From Filobasidium wieringae (lineage: Eukaryota > Basidiomycota > Tremellomycetes > Filobasidiales > Filobasidiaceae): a DNA stretch of 64,000 nt. The notes beneath the pieces were generated by a model. That model was not told the origin of the DNA. It worked only from the letters and a program-made list of their open reading frames with translations, and did no database searches. Both the position numbers and the translations under genes were made by a program. Below, in pieces: positions 43,521 through 54,951 of the stretch. The stretch spans positions 882,713 to 946,712 of the forward strand of contig BCIV01000009.1 of assembly GCA_001600055.1 (NCBI GenBank). The letters are read 5' to 3'. How positions within the stretch are numbered: position 1 is the stretch's first letter; each line of letters begins with the position of its first letter.

Positions 43521-44815
43521 ATGTCTGAAGAAGAAAGTCCCGATTGGCTGGTTTCTGCGATCGAACCGCACGCGCGATACCTGTACAAGCCGATAGAGAA
43601 CTGCCAGTCAGATGGATGTCACTTAGATGTCTGGATACCAAGCCATGACGCTGCATTACCTCAGGGATGTCCGATCGCAATGTGAGTAGCCCTCGTAAGC
43701 TTTGAAGCATAGTGCTTATATGTTGAGTATGATCAGCTTCATCCACGGTGGTGGCTTCACTGTCGGCTCGTCGAAAGATATCGGATTCAATCAAGTCAAG
43801 TGGTTTTTGAGACATGGAGTTGCCTGTGTCTCGCTGGAGTATCGACTACTCCCACAGCAAGTCTGTCATTCTGCTACGCGTGCGCTATCTGTTGACTTAT
43901 AGAACCAACTCAACAGTGTCACGGGAAGAGAAAGTCGAAATGATCTTCTAGACGCCTACCGTTTCATCCAGACCAAACTGCAGTTACTCCTGGAAGGATC
44001 TCTTGGCAGCATCCCGCACTTGGCGCTAGACCGATGTGTTGTGACAGGTGGGTCAGCGGGCGGAACTTGCGCTCTGATGTTGGTACGTACGATATCCGAG
44101 GGCATCGGCAACCAGTATATTACTGATCCTTCCGAAATACAGGCTATCGATATCGACAACCATAATACAGTAAACGACTATCAGCTTCCGCCTCTCAAAG
44201 CGGTTTTATCAGGATTTCCCTTAGTAGACGCCAACTCATGGCCTTCCAAACCGCGACACTTTCTTTGGGAAACGCTCGGGTCGAATACTGAGGATCCAGG
44301 TCTTCACGATGAGATCAAAAAGTTATGGTCTGAGAAGGTTTGTGTCAGCGAGCCGTACCTAGACGACATCTTCATGGACCCGCCTCCCCGCATTCCTAGG
44401 CAATTATTTGCTACTCACGTAAGATCGGACAATCTCTGACCCTTCAGTGGACAGAGGGACTTACAGCTGTTGATCTTGACCACAGGCGATGAAGAACGGA
44501 ACCCTTACCAGTTTCTACCACATTCACGATCCCCCTTACCCTCAAGAAGATTCCCCTCTGACAGCCGTCACTGCCAGCTTCCCACCCACCTGGATATATT
44601 GCGCATTGGAGGACGATCTGATTCCCGTCTCACAGTCCTTCATGATGGCAGACAGACTGAGAGAACTAGAAGTCGAGGTTCACGCAGAAGGGATCAGAGC
44701 TCCTCACGGATATTCGGATCTGCCGATGAGATACTTTCCTGATCGAGCTGAAGGATGGTGGCGTCAGAGTATCCTGCCGAGTCTAAAATGGGCCAACTCA
44801 AAGCTACAAAGATAG
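43521..44815 (+). CDS. Alpha/beta hydrolase (hormone-sensitive-lipase/carboxylesterase type)
   Basis: Cytoplasmic esterase of the HSL-like family. The oxyanion motif HGGG is in SFIHGGGFTVGSSKDIGF. It is followed by HGVACVSLEYRLLPQ, an intron and LNSVTGRESRNDLLDAYRFI. The nucleophile elbow GGSAGG sits in CVVTGGSAGGTCALM (about 44040-44085). The acid residue lies in WIYCALEDDLIPVSQSFMMA and the His in APHGYSDLP. Exon 4 joins FATH to AMKNGTLTSFYHIHDPPYP. About 380 residues, catalytic triad complete. It lies 272 bases downstream of the SGNH esterase on the same strand and converges on the RidA gene. Confidence 0.88.
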
Positions 44816-44882
44816 AGCGGAAAATTCATCCTAGATGACATGTATAACGACACTAAAACGTTTCATCTCGTCTGATCGCTTT

Positions 44883-45296
44883 TCATTCCGGCTTGGTCGC
44901 CTCGACCTCAATCTCGATCAACATTTCGTCGAAAGCCAATCGAGTAACTCCAATAGATGTCCAAGTCGGGCGAAATTCCGGGATCCTCTCTCTTAACTTG
45001 TCTACCATCAGCTGGAAAGAATGTCCAATATCGACGTGATAAGAGCGAATGTTATGCACGTCCTCCCATCCTCGACAACCGGCCGCGCGAAGGATTCGAT
45101 CCACATTGTCAAAAGCGTTGTCAACCTGGAGTTTGACGTTGGATTTGTCCATATTCCCGGTGTTATCCCAACCTCCCTGACCGGAACATCGAACAATAGT
45201 CTTAGTAGGTTGGATCAAAACAACCTGTGAGTAATGGCCCAGGTCGCTATGTTTTTGACCGGCTCCCTCTTCGTTGATGTAGTGCAGGGCTGACAT
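44883..45296 (-). CDS. RidA/YjgF/UK114-family reactive imine deaminase
   Basis: 137 residues in one exon. The family fold is seen from VRCSGQGGWDNTGNMD, VDNAFDNVDRILRAAGCRGW, RPTWTSIGVTRLAFDEMLIE and IEVEAT. RidA proteins hydrolyse enamine/imine intermediates released by PLP enzymes or take part in degradation pathways. The usual Arg near the end of the fold is not in the standard position; GVTRLAF carries the only candidate, so activity is plausible but not certain. A TATA box lies at 45447-45453 and a triple TCGCGGA repeat just beyond it. It is convergent with the alpha/beta hydrolase, 67 bases apart. Confidence 0.88.
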   Translation of the reverse strand: MSALHYINEEGAGQKHSDLGHYSQVVLIQPTKTIVRCSGQGGWDNTGNMDKSNVKLQVDNAFDNVDRILRAAGCRGWEDVHNIRSYHVDIGHSFQLMVDKLRERIPEFRPTWTSIGVTRLAFDEMLIEIEVEATKPE

Positions 45297-45446
45297 GACT
45301 ACGAGTGTTCCAAATAATGAGTAAGCTGTTCCGACGCTGCCTGTGCTGATACCAAACGTACCAAGAGGTTATAGAGAGGCGCACTTTATTTTACCTATTG
45401 GGCAAATCAACCTACATTATTGATTGACCACGAGAGGCAGCTGTGT

Positions 45447-45453
45447 TATATAT
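45447..45453 (-). promoter_or_regulatory. TATA box of the RidA gene
   Basis: TATATAT/ATATATA, about 150 bases upstream of the start at 45296. Confidence 0.45.
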
Positions 45454-45480
45454 CCATGATCCAGACACGGCCAAGAGGCC

Positions 45481-45513
45481 TCGCGGAAGAGCCCTCGCGG
45501 AGCGCGTCGCGGA
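45481..45513. repeat. Three TCGCGGA repeats, possible operator
   Basis: TCGCGGA occurs at 45481-45487, 45495-45501 and 45507-45513, just upstream of the RidA TATA box. CGG triplets are the half-sites used by Zn2Cys6 regulators, and the adjacent gene encodes one. Binding is inferred from this. Confidence 0.35.
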
Positions 45514-45818
45514 GCAGTAGCGCGAATTTTGACTTTCAACCGCATCCCCGCCGCTCCAGGCTCCCTTCGATTACAAACAAGCTATGGCTTCTGTACTTTA
45601 CGGCAGGCTCGCCTCTCACTTCGCTATGTTGCATGCGTAGTTGCACCGGGGTGTTTGCTGTGTTCTACGGGTGTCGAAATCGAAGCTGAGTTCATGTGCA
45701 ATAGCATGATCATCCCGAGCCATTTCAGAAATCGTTAAAATAGCCGTCTGGAAATCTATTCAATCGCAATACCATCGGTTCACAGCGGGGAATCTTGACC
45801 CACTGTTGGAACCCGGAC

Positions 45819-48115
45819 TCACACGTGTTCCAAACCATCGAAGAAACCCTCCATCCATGTCAGATCCTCGTTGGTATAGCAAGCTTCCCTATCCCAATTC
45901 TGTTCGGGCATGGCGGTTCAGCGCAAAGGTAATCTCTGTCGGTACGATTTGAGACGCTTACATCTGGGTCCTGCAGGTATCGGTAGAATTCAGCATAGTA
46001 ACCTGCGGTGTTGACGCCGTTTTTCACTGCCTTATAGGCTTCGGTCAAACGAGCGATGAGTAGGTTCACTTCGCTGTTTGAGTCGTCCCAATCACTGTGA
46101 TGAAAGGGCGGCCTTTTGGTTTTCTTGATTTCACTGCCAATGAGCTTAAAGTCTTAAACTAACAATCACTCTCTATTCACTTACTTGATATAGCCACATG
46201 ACAGTCCGAGCAAGCTTGAAGTTGATCGGATCTGGCGCATAAGCTAGTACGCCATGCTTAGATAATTCAATCGCGGCGTGCCGAAGTGTCTCTGTGGCCA
46301 GTCGGATCATTTCTGCGCGGATCTCTCTTTTTGTATCGGGTGGGGCCGCCTGCTTGTACCAGGCGACCAATTCAAATTCCATAGCCAGCCCGTATTGCTG
46401 GAGAATGGCCAGTGAAATCGGATGTAGCTCGCCCGGTGCTGACGAGCCATGGATAAGAACGAGCATGTACTTGGGAAGATATAACAACGATCACTAACGA
46501 TTTCCTTGTAACCAGGTCTTCTTCCATGTCTCCATCTCACTGATTGCATCGGCCTTGACAAGTTCAAGCATTTCGGGACTAAGCCTTTTCGGAGAATCAT
46601 GTATCATACGATCGATGGATTCCGAATGTGGGAAGGAGGCCGCCAGCATCGAGTCGCCGGGCAGGTAATCTTTCGGGTGATCTTTTGCCCAGTCGGAAAG
46701 AGTAGCCATCGTTCGGCAGGGTATCATACGATTCTGCAGGCCGTGTAGATGGGACATACTATAAACCAGGTCAACCTCGAAGAAGGGCCGCTTCGACTAT
46801 GTATCATGTGAGCTCACGTGCGATCAAAACATGCCAGTTGCCGCCAAGTCCGCTCTGCATTCTGGTAGATATGTCGAAGTCAGTTACATGGGTCAAGTCT
46901 TACGATCAAAGATTGCTGACTATTGATCTGTCATGATCACGCCCGTCTAATCCGATTCTGTAGCCCAGACTGTTGATAGCAGCACCACGGTTGCACGCAT
47001 ATAAGCACGTACGTAACCCCTAACCATGAAATCCGTTCCTTACCGAATCGCGTATCCGATCCACATCCAAGCCCTATCGTCCTTTGCCCTCTTCCATGTA
47101 CTTAGTAGACTCAAAGCTTGGCAAACCTCGATGTTTCGATCTTCGTCTGTATGCTGCGCTAAGAACACTTTACCGAGAAGAAGTTCGCTACGGTCCATTA
47201 ACGCAGACCATTTGTCGGGCTTGTATGCCTGTGCTGTGACTGTGAGGATGGCTGTATACAGTACCTCCGATTCCGAACGGCAGTATTCGAACGTGTGGTA
47301 TTTGGGGTCCAGCAGTGCGATGTAATGATTGAGGTTATTGTGGTAACTGTTAACAGAACAATAAACGATCGATTGTCAACGTAGACTTGACATCTGGCTT
47401 ACAGAGCGAATAGATCGGCAGCCTGGGCCGGATCGACGATGAAGTCGACATCCAGCATGTTCAGTTCAGGTATGGGGAGTGCGCCCCTGTACGACCATTG
47501 GCCCGTCAATCCTACATGTGCCCGATTGTCGGTTGTGTTTTGCGATGGTTTTGTCAGCAGATGAACTGACCGTGTTTGGGATATGTTTCTCGAGTTGCAT
47601 AATCATCGACTCGCAGCTCGTCCAAAGTATGCGTAGTACTGAGAGGGAATCCGTTCCGAAAATGATGGGCGTCCTCATCCTGTACGTGTGAAGGGCCGGC
47701 TTCCGCCTGTACCATCGGGGCGACTGGTTCTGCAGGAGTGACTCTCGGCACCTGGGATTGCAGCACTACCTCAACTTGATCTAAGCGCCTCTTCATGCCA
47801 GTGATCGGAGACGGCGATTGGATCCTGTGCATCATGGTAGACGGATGTCATTTTTGTATAAGCGTCAAGGAAGGTCCTTTGAGCGACACGTCTAACTTAC
47901 GTATCGTATACACATGTTTCTTTCTGACTTTGGCATCTCTGCGAGAATAAACGATCAGATTTGATCATTGTAGGAGGTAGCAAACTGCCTCACGCTGCAA
48001 GCTGGCGCCGTTCCGGTACATCGACGCTACGAGAAGCAGAGAGTAAGTGGTATTCAGTCGTATCGAACAGCTGTTTCCCCACCTTTTTCGCTTTACATCT
48101 CTGACAGGCACGCAT
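45819..48115 (-). CDS. Zn2Cys6 binuclear-cluster transcription factor
   Basis: The first three exons build a complete binuclear zinc cluster: MRACQRCKAKKRRC, then TGTAPAC, then SRCQSQKETCVYDT. The spacing is C-x2-C-x6-C-x6-C-x2-C-x6-C. The cluster is split by two introns that keep frame. Exon 4 follows with a short coiled-coil linker (GMKRRLDQVEVVLQSQ), where such factors dimerise. The middle and C-terminal exons show the fungal regulatory domain: GLTGQWSYRGALPIPELNML, DVDFIVDPAQAADLF, YKPDKWSALMDRSELLLGK, VCQALSLLSTWKRAKDDRAW, LATETLRHAAIELSKHG, LLIARLTEAYKAVKNGVNTA. The last exon ends FFDGLEHV. About ten exons. It is probably the local regulator of the adjoining catabolic genes; that link is inferred from position and from the CGG repeats. 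Confidence 0.88.
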
Positions 48116-48518
48116 TTTGCGAAAGGTGTGTTCTCGATTATCTTTTGTGTCCGATCTTCTTCTACAGGCCAGGGCTCATAGAAACATAGTAACAGATCAA
48201 CAAAGCATGTGTAGTAGTACACCAAACCTGGTACAAAGGATGGGTATGACGAATCGCATATTCAATCTTGAAACAGCTGATTAGATAAGCTGCACCTTCG
48301 ACAAGCATGTCTATCAGCATCTCACAGCTCTACCCGGATCATAGACTCTGATGCAATAGTGGGGGGATCATTGCAACAAAACTGAGGTGAATATGCGGAA
48401 GGCCAGACTAGATTATACACGACCGAAATGAAATCAGAAAGAACCTATATTATTGACGCAAAACAAGTGAAAGAAACCGAAAGGTGGTAGGTGGAGACGG
48501 GGATCAAACTAGAATCGA
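48116..48518. other. Intergenic region, nothing recognised
   Basis: About 400 bases between the Zn2Cys6 gene start and the 3' end of the glycogen-binding-domain gene. No further gene seen. Confidence 0.5.
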
Positions 48519-51510
48519 TTAAGCCTTGGCAGACTTGTCCTTCTTCAATGCGCCCTTGATCTGAAGTAGGAATACGAGGTCAGCATGAACAGCCACGAAT
48601 CGCAACCGCCATCACGACTTGCCTTTGCAAAGAAGCTGCTCTTCCTTTTCCTGACCGAGTCAGAGCTCTCCTCCTTGGTGTGTCGTCCAGGGGTAGAGCT
48701 TGCGGTCGTGCTTGGTGTACCAGGCTGGATCTGACTTTCACGGTTGGCGACTCTGGAAGCAGGAGTTTGAGGACTGGCAGCGACGGGGACGGCGACGTCG
48801 CCCGTTCGTGCTTGTACAGGGGTGGAAGGCGCAGTCCCTACTACCGGTACGATGTTCTTGGTAGGGGTAACGGGCGCGGTATCCATGGCGATCGGTTTCT
48901 GAGTGGTTCCAAGGGGAAGACCTGCAGGTGCTCCTTCCGTGACAGGCTTCTTGGCGTAGCTTCGGCTAGGCATACCGTCAATGTTCTCACCCGCCCGTCT
49001 CCTCTCATCTTCCAAAGCGGCCTTCTTGGGGTCCTCGTCCGGTCGAGATCCGATCTGTTTGCCAACATCTTCAGTCTTGGAAGGCTGAGTTCGATCCTTA
49101 GTGGGCTCGCCGATGTTGGTGATCATCGGTTGAGGAACCTTCTTGTGGTTCGACTCTTTAGTCTCGTGCTGAGCGGGTATATCGTTGATCTTCGAGTCCT
49201 TCTCCTTGGCATGATCGTCGTTGGAGGAGAAGACATCATGCTTGCCCGAGGCGGGTCCCGATCCGGTAGCTTGACGGGTGTTGTTAGCGATCTTCTCACT
49301 GGAAGAAGAACCGCCTCGAGGGTACTGCTGTTGAGGAGCAGCGATCCCAGAGTTGGTAGCGGGAACGGGAGGGAGAGGGATAGCGTATGGGTTATGCGCA
49401 GCGGGTTTGGGAACGACAGGTTCCGACCTGACTTCCACAGGCAGAGACCTGATCTCGGACGAGGAAGACTGTCCAAGACCTGCGCCTACTACCTGAGCCG
49501 GTGCGGGACCGGTAGGGACGCCGACAGGAACGGGCGCCGGTTCGTTGATACCGTTAACGGCGGGGGCGGTGAAAGCGGTAGGACTAGGTCCAGCAGCTCG
49601 TCCACCGATAGGTGCTCCAAGACCAGTGTAATCGGCGTAGCTGGGCACGGTCGAACCGACCTTTTCAGCAGGAGCAGGAATGGCCTTCTCCCCGGCGGGA
49701 ACGGTGACGGCGGTGCTGTGAGTGTTGGTAGTAGTGTTACTGTGAGACTCGATGGGTTCGCCAGTGGCGGGGTCGATATCTTTAGCCTTGGCTTCCTCGA
49801 CCGACATCTGATAACCACAATCAGTCAGTACGAATCCAGACGGTTTCAAAAGGACGAGCGCAAAACAACTCACAGGCTGACGATGAACGATATCAACCCC
49901 AGTAGCATTATGCACGATCTCATTGACACCCATGACGAGTCCACTAGCAGCCGCACCCAAAGCGGCCAAAGTGGAAGTCCCAGCGTGAGTGAAAGTCTCG
50001 GCAAACCCGTGTTCCTCGGTAGTAGCGGTGGAAGAAGGGACGTTCTTTGTTCCAACGTTTCCTTCCCTCGCTTGAGACTCGGTGGTGGCAGAGGTGGCAG
50101 AGGTACCGAGGGGGGAGGTGGAATCTGCCAAAGCTTTGATAGGACCTGCGGGGGTATGATCGGCCGTGTTCATCTCCTTTTCAGCCTTGAGGTTGGTCGC
50201 ACCCGGGCTGGCACCGAGGACGGGAGCGGTAGCGGCCGCAAGAGCCTTGAGCGGGTCGGCAGGTTCGTGGGAACCGGTGACGATCTCGTCGGTACGATTG
50301 GCGGAGGAAGAGGTTCCGCTGGTGCTGGTGGCGTTAGCGAGCTCTTTGATGGGCTCGGAAGGCTCGTGAGTTGTAGTGTGAGCGTGAGCAGAGGCAGTGG
50401 TAGTGCTTGCCTCGGGGGCAGATGGCACGATGTCCGAGGTACCAGTCGATCCGGTTTGTTCAGTTCCGTAAGTGGTAGCAGCGGTGGTAGAGGAAGTGGT
50501 GTTGGTAGTAGTGGTAGCAGTCTCCCTAGGAGCGACGGGAAGAGCATACGAAGCTGAATAGTTGATGTACACGATTAGCTTTCGATCGTCCGCACCTTCC
50601 CCCAGACAGAAACGACCACTCACACTGTCCACCTCCAATAGGAGCGCCCAACGAAAGCCCAGCCAAAAGATCCGATCCAGAGCCAGACCCAGTCTGCTGA
50701 CCCACATTGTTGTTGTTCTCATAACGCTGTTCATGACCGACCGAACGAGCCGTCTCGTTCTGTTCGTAGGAAGACCTTCCGACTTCCCTCGTACTCTCTC
50801 GAGTGGGCTCGTCGTGTTTAGGGGAGACGGCGGAATTGGGGGAAGCGGCGCTGACGAGTTCCGAAGCCTTTTCTTTGGTCTTCTCTACGATCCCTTTGTG
50901 TTCTTCCTGATCACGGGAAGAAGAGTGCTCGGCGGGGGAAGAGAGGGAACGGTCTTCTCCCCTTGGAAGAGCACTATCCCGGGTCTCATCTTGTTGACGA
51001 GAAGAAGGAAGGGGAGAGGTATGAGAGGTGGGGGAGGAAGCGATGGTGGTTCCCGTCGCCAGGGTGTTCGAGGTAGGAGTGGATTGAGCGTGAGGGTGAG
51101 TGGGGTCCTGGGATTCGGTTGCTGAGGGGGGAGTGAAGATGTTGTTCATATTCCCAGCGGCATCTGTCGGTGTCGGCCATGGCCATAACAAAGGCAGAGG
51201 GATGCACAGTATCAGTAACGACCAACCCAGAACTACCCTTTTCCCCGCCGGAAAAAACCTCTGCACCGGAAAACTCACCCCACTCTTTGGCCTCGTCTTC
51301 CCTGATCAACCAATGCCCATCGACGACATACTTATAAGCGACCCTCTCTCCGAAAGGCATATCTACCTTTCCTTCCCAATACCCAGTGTCCTTGTTTTGA
51401 TGCAGGTGGTGCACGGTTCCGGACCAATCATCGAATGTTCCAGTGACGATGACGGATTTGGATGGGGTTGGTGGCCAGGTGAAGGTATGGGTGTAGTGGG
51501 ATGAGGACAT
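48519..51510 (-). CDS. AMPK-type glycogen-binding (CBM48) domain protein with long disordered tail
   Basis: The N-terminal domain reads YTHTFTWPPTPSKSVIVTGT and FDDWSGTVHHL, then DTGYWEGKVDMPFGERVAYK and YVVDGHWLIREDE. This is the carbohydrate-binding module of AMPK beta subunits and of the yeast Crp1/Mdg1 proteins. After two introns the rest, over 800 residues, is Ser/Thr/Pro/Ala-rich and probably disordered. It carries repeats of PAxPLKALA-type (EPIKELANATS, DPLKALAAATA, GPIKALADSTS). Near the end come SVEEAKAKDIDPATGEPIES and a basic terminus (KKDKSAKA). The last intron (48561-48622) starts with GCAAGT, a GC-AG intron. The Crp1/Mdg1 layout (N-terminal glycogen-binding module, long low-complexity tail) fits well. 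A 625-codon open frame on the opposite strand is a by-product of the biased composition. Confidence 0.8.
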
Positions 51511-52705
51511 GGCGGTGGTGGTGGTCGTAGTGGTGCTGCTCTTGATGGTGGTGGCGATGTCACTATGTCGAGTGTGGAGTGTGGTCGATGTGGATATGTC
51601 GCTGTCTCAAATGTTCAGTGGGAAGAGATTCGAAGTTGAAGCTGAGTCTACGCGCGCGCGTTGGCCCCGTTTTCGTACGTTCAGCCACACCGAACGGCTC
51701 GTTGACCGTTGTCCAATGGGGGATAACAAAGGGATTCGACAGGCGATTCTTTCAGGGTCTATCGCCTGTCAGTATGAGCACAAGGATGTCTACTGTTACT
51801 CAAATACCGTTCAAAGACCATCAGATTGGGACGAATTCTCAGCCCGAAAGAGGTCAAAATCACTGAAAAACATGGGGAATATGCATCAAAAGGTTGGATG
51901 ACGTCAAGATGCGCTAACCCGATATAGCTAGCAACTCGTAGAACGTGACCGACCAACAGCCGACGTTCTGAACGCATCGATTGTTACTCGTTTCATGTTT
52001 TGAGCCGTTTCAGATGGTCAGGAAATGCTCTGGAACTGAGGTACAGCATATCACTGTCCATGAACCGGTCCTGTCTCAAGTGCTGTATTTTCAGGCGTCA
52101 TGTAGTCCATTGTAACGTTCGTTAGTACAGTCTACACCATCGGTCTAGGTTCATTCCACTATTAGAAAGTGTCTTCCAGACATGCCAGACAGCTGAGCAA
52201 GTATTGCAACTGATACGGATGTCTCGTGTGCGAATGTTCGATCTCGACTGTGTGTGCGTGCAGGTGTGCGCGTGGAAACGAGGAAGGAAATCGTTCTAGA
52301 ATGATCCTGAAACGTGCAAGTATATCGTAGGCAAGGCCCGTCACAAGTCACACGTTGACCATAGATACGCTCTTCTATCCACCAACCTTTTGAGTGCAGT
52401 ACGTTGGACGGCCGTTTCACGAGGACAACCATTCGCCGCGACGGAGGATCTATATTAGGATCCGCCGTACTGCCGGTGAGTGACGTCAGTTGTGAGCGGC
52501 AGGATCGGTTCCGAAGCTGTCAGCCTGAGAGTTGTCGAGGCGAATGAACTGCAACTTATATCAAAGAGAAATCGTGAATCGTACAGACATCGCCACCGCA
52601 GCCACAACTACTGCACATACACTGCACGTACACTGCACGTACACTGCACACACGCATCACATACACAACACACACGCAACACACACGCAACACACACACT
52701 ACACA
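51511..52705. promoter_or_regulatory. Divergent promoter region between the CBM48 protein and catalase, with CA-rich leader
   Basis: 1.2 kb without a gene. The last 90 bases before the catalase start are CA-rich. Nothing else recognised. Confidence 0.5.
52616..52704. repeat. CA-rich simple repeat in the catalase 5' leader
   Basis: Repeated TGCACGTACAC-type units (52624-52652) and then ACACACGCA-type units up to the start codon. It would form a purine/pyrimidine-alternating leader in the mRNA. Confidence 0.75.
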
Positions 52706-54707
52706 ATGGGAGACAACACCACGACCACCCCAGAGCAGCTCAAGAACGCTACCCAGAGCACGAACGGCGTAAACACAAAGTGTCCTGCCGATCGTTCAAA
52801 CCTCACCGCCTACCAGGAAGATCGTCATGCCAAATCGACAGACTGCACCTACACCACCTCCAACGGTGTCCCCATGCCTCACCCCTACGAGGTCCAGCGG
52901 GTCGGTGTCAACGGTCAGCTCTTGCTCCAGGACTTCCACCTCATCGATCTCCTCTCCCACTTCAACCGGGAACGGGTCCCCGAACGTGTCGTTCACGCAA
53001 AGGGTGCGGGTGCTCATGGGGTTTTCGAATGTACCGATGGGCTCGAAGATCTCTCTTGTGCCGAGTTGTTCAAGAAGGGTACCAAGGTCCCCGTCACCGC
53101 TCGATTCTCGACCGTAGGAGGGGAGAGTGGATCGGCAGATGCCGCTCGTGATCCTCGTGGATTCAGTATCAAGTTCAAGACCACCGAGGGGAACTGGGAC
53201 TTTGTCGCTAATAACACTCCCGTCTTCTTCTTGAGAGATCCTGGTGAGTCGATCTCGTGTGGCGAGTGACTTTAAAGCCCGTCTCTGACGCACGTTCGAT
53301 TTGCAACTACTCCTCAGCCAAGTTCCCTCACTTTATCCACACTCAGAAACGTGACCCTGCCACTCACTTGACCGGTGCTGTAAGTGACCTCCCGTTACCC
53401 ACCTCTTACATCCCATTCCTGACATGCATTTACCACCTCCACAGGACGACTCTACCAACTTCTGGGACTACCTCTCCCAGAACCCCGAATCGGTGCACCA
53501 GCTCATGATCCTCTTCGGAGATCGAGGTATCCCCGACGGTTACCGACACATGCACGGGTACTACGGTCATACCCTCAAACTGACCAAGGAGGACGGGTCT
53601 TGGGTCTACGCTCAGTTCCACTTCATCTCCGACCAAGGGATCAAGACTCTCGAAGCCGAAAAGGCCGCCACCGTCTCCCCCGATTACGCCACCAAGGATC
53701 TTTTCGAGGCGATCGCTAGGGAAGAATTCCCCAGTTGGACCCTGAAGGTTCAGACCATGACCAAGGAAGAGGCGGAGAAGCTTTGGGAGGAGAAAAAGGT
53801 CAACGTGTTTGACTTGACTCACACGTGGAGTCAGAAGGATTTCCCATTGAGGACGATCGGGAAGATGACCTTGAACGAGAACCCTGAGAATTATTTCTCC
53901 GAGATCGAGCTGGCCGCTTACAGTGAGTCTCGAGTCTCCACAGATTCGTGCCGTTTGTCACTCCTGCTCATCATCTTACCCCCCTTCGATAGACCCCGCT
54001 CATTTGGTCCCCGGTATCGAGCCTTCCGCCGACCCGGTCCTTCAGTCTCGTTTGTTCTCTTACCCAGATGCTCATCGATACCGAATCGGTGCAAACTACC
54101 AGCAGTTGCCCGTCAACGCTCCCGTCTGTCCTTATAGGTTTGGAAACTTCCAGCGTGATGGGTACGTTTCGAGTTGCCGGGACATTCTCGTATCTTTCAT
54201 ACTGAACCGTCATCGATTTGCAGACAAATGGCCTTCTACAACCAGGGAGCCAGGCCCAACTACTTGAGCTCGATCGACCCCATTCAGTTCTCCAAGCGAA
54301 AGTACAACCTCGATCAGGTCCACGGGAACTTTATCGGAAACGCCGTCGGTTTCCTGAGCGAGATGCGACCCGAAGATTTCAACCAGCCCCGTGACTTGTG
54401 GCAGCGAGTTTACGACGACGGTGCCAAGGAGCGATTCATCAAGAACATCTCCAAGCACATGTCGACTTGTCGCGAAAAGGAGATCCTCAAGCGTCAGATC
54501 ACCATCTTCAAGGCGGTCGATGAGAAGCTCGGGGAGGCTTTGGAGAAGAACTTGGGAATCCAGGCTTACCCTGATATCGCCGAGCTCAGCTTCAACGGCT
54601 CTCACTCGGCTTTGGGAGAGGGAAGGAAGGTCGCCAACGGGATGGACGACGCGAACAACGAGTCGTTCAACAACGGCGCTCCTTTGGCCGAAGAGAAGAA
54701 GCAGTAG
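52706..54707 (+). CDS. Heme catalase (monofunctional, small-subunit type)
   Basis: Dismutates hydrogen peroxide to water and oxygen. The catalytic His lies in [17 protein letters not shown] (about 52980-53030) and the catalytic Asn in [15 protein letters not shown] (about 53200-53240). [14 protein letters not shown] and [11 protein letters not shown] follow between them. Later exons read [63 protein letters not shown] and [18 protein letters not shown]. The proximal heme Tyr is in [15 protein letters not shown]. Five exons, about 590 residues, no signal peptide. The C-terminus EEKKQ has no SKL-type peroxisome signal, so a cytosolic enzyme is likely. It converges on the PaiB-like gene. Confidence 0.95.
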
Positions 54708-54951
54708 ACGCTCGGTCGGAGAGTGACTTCAATTGTATCCATCCATTCGTCATCGCAATTACAGACAAAAAGATTGTAACGTAGATCAATCAATATTACA
54801 ACACATGCTCGTCTCATCAGTTTGATGGATCGCGGATCGACGTCGCGTGGAGTACCGTACGGTATATGTTTCGACTCGCGGTAGCACCTGTGCTTTCTAC
54901 AACGTTGAATGTACTGATACAACTACCTGCCCACTGTCTATCAACATTTCG

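Larger units (their letters stand above)
45297..45818. promoter_or_regulatory. RidA promoter region and 3' flank of the Zn2Cys6 regulator gene
   Basis: 522 bases containing the RidA TATA box and the TCGCGGA cluster. No other gene seen. Confidence 0.55.

Noticed and set aside
48680..50557. A 625-codon plus-strand open frame opposite the glycogen-binding-domain gene
   Set aside because: It is antisense to a Ser/Thr/Pro/Ala-rich coding region, is rich in Gly, Arg and Ser, and has no recognisable domain. The minus-strand reading gives a known module and good splice sites.
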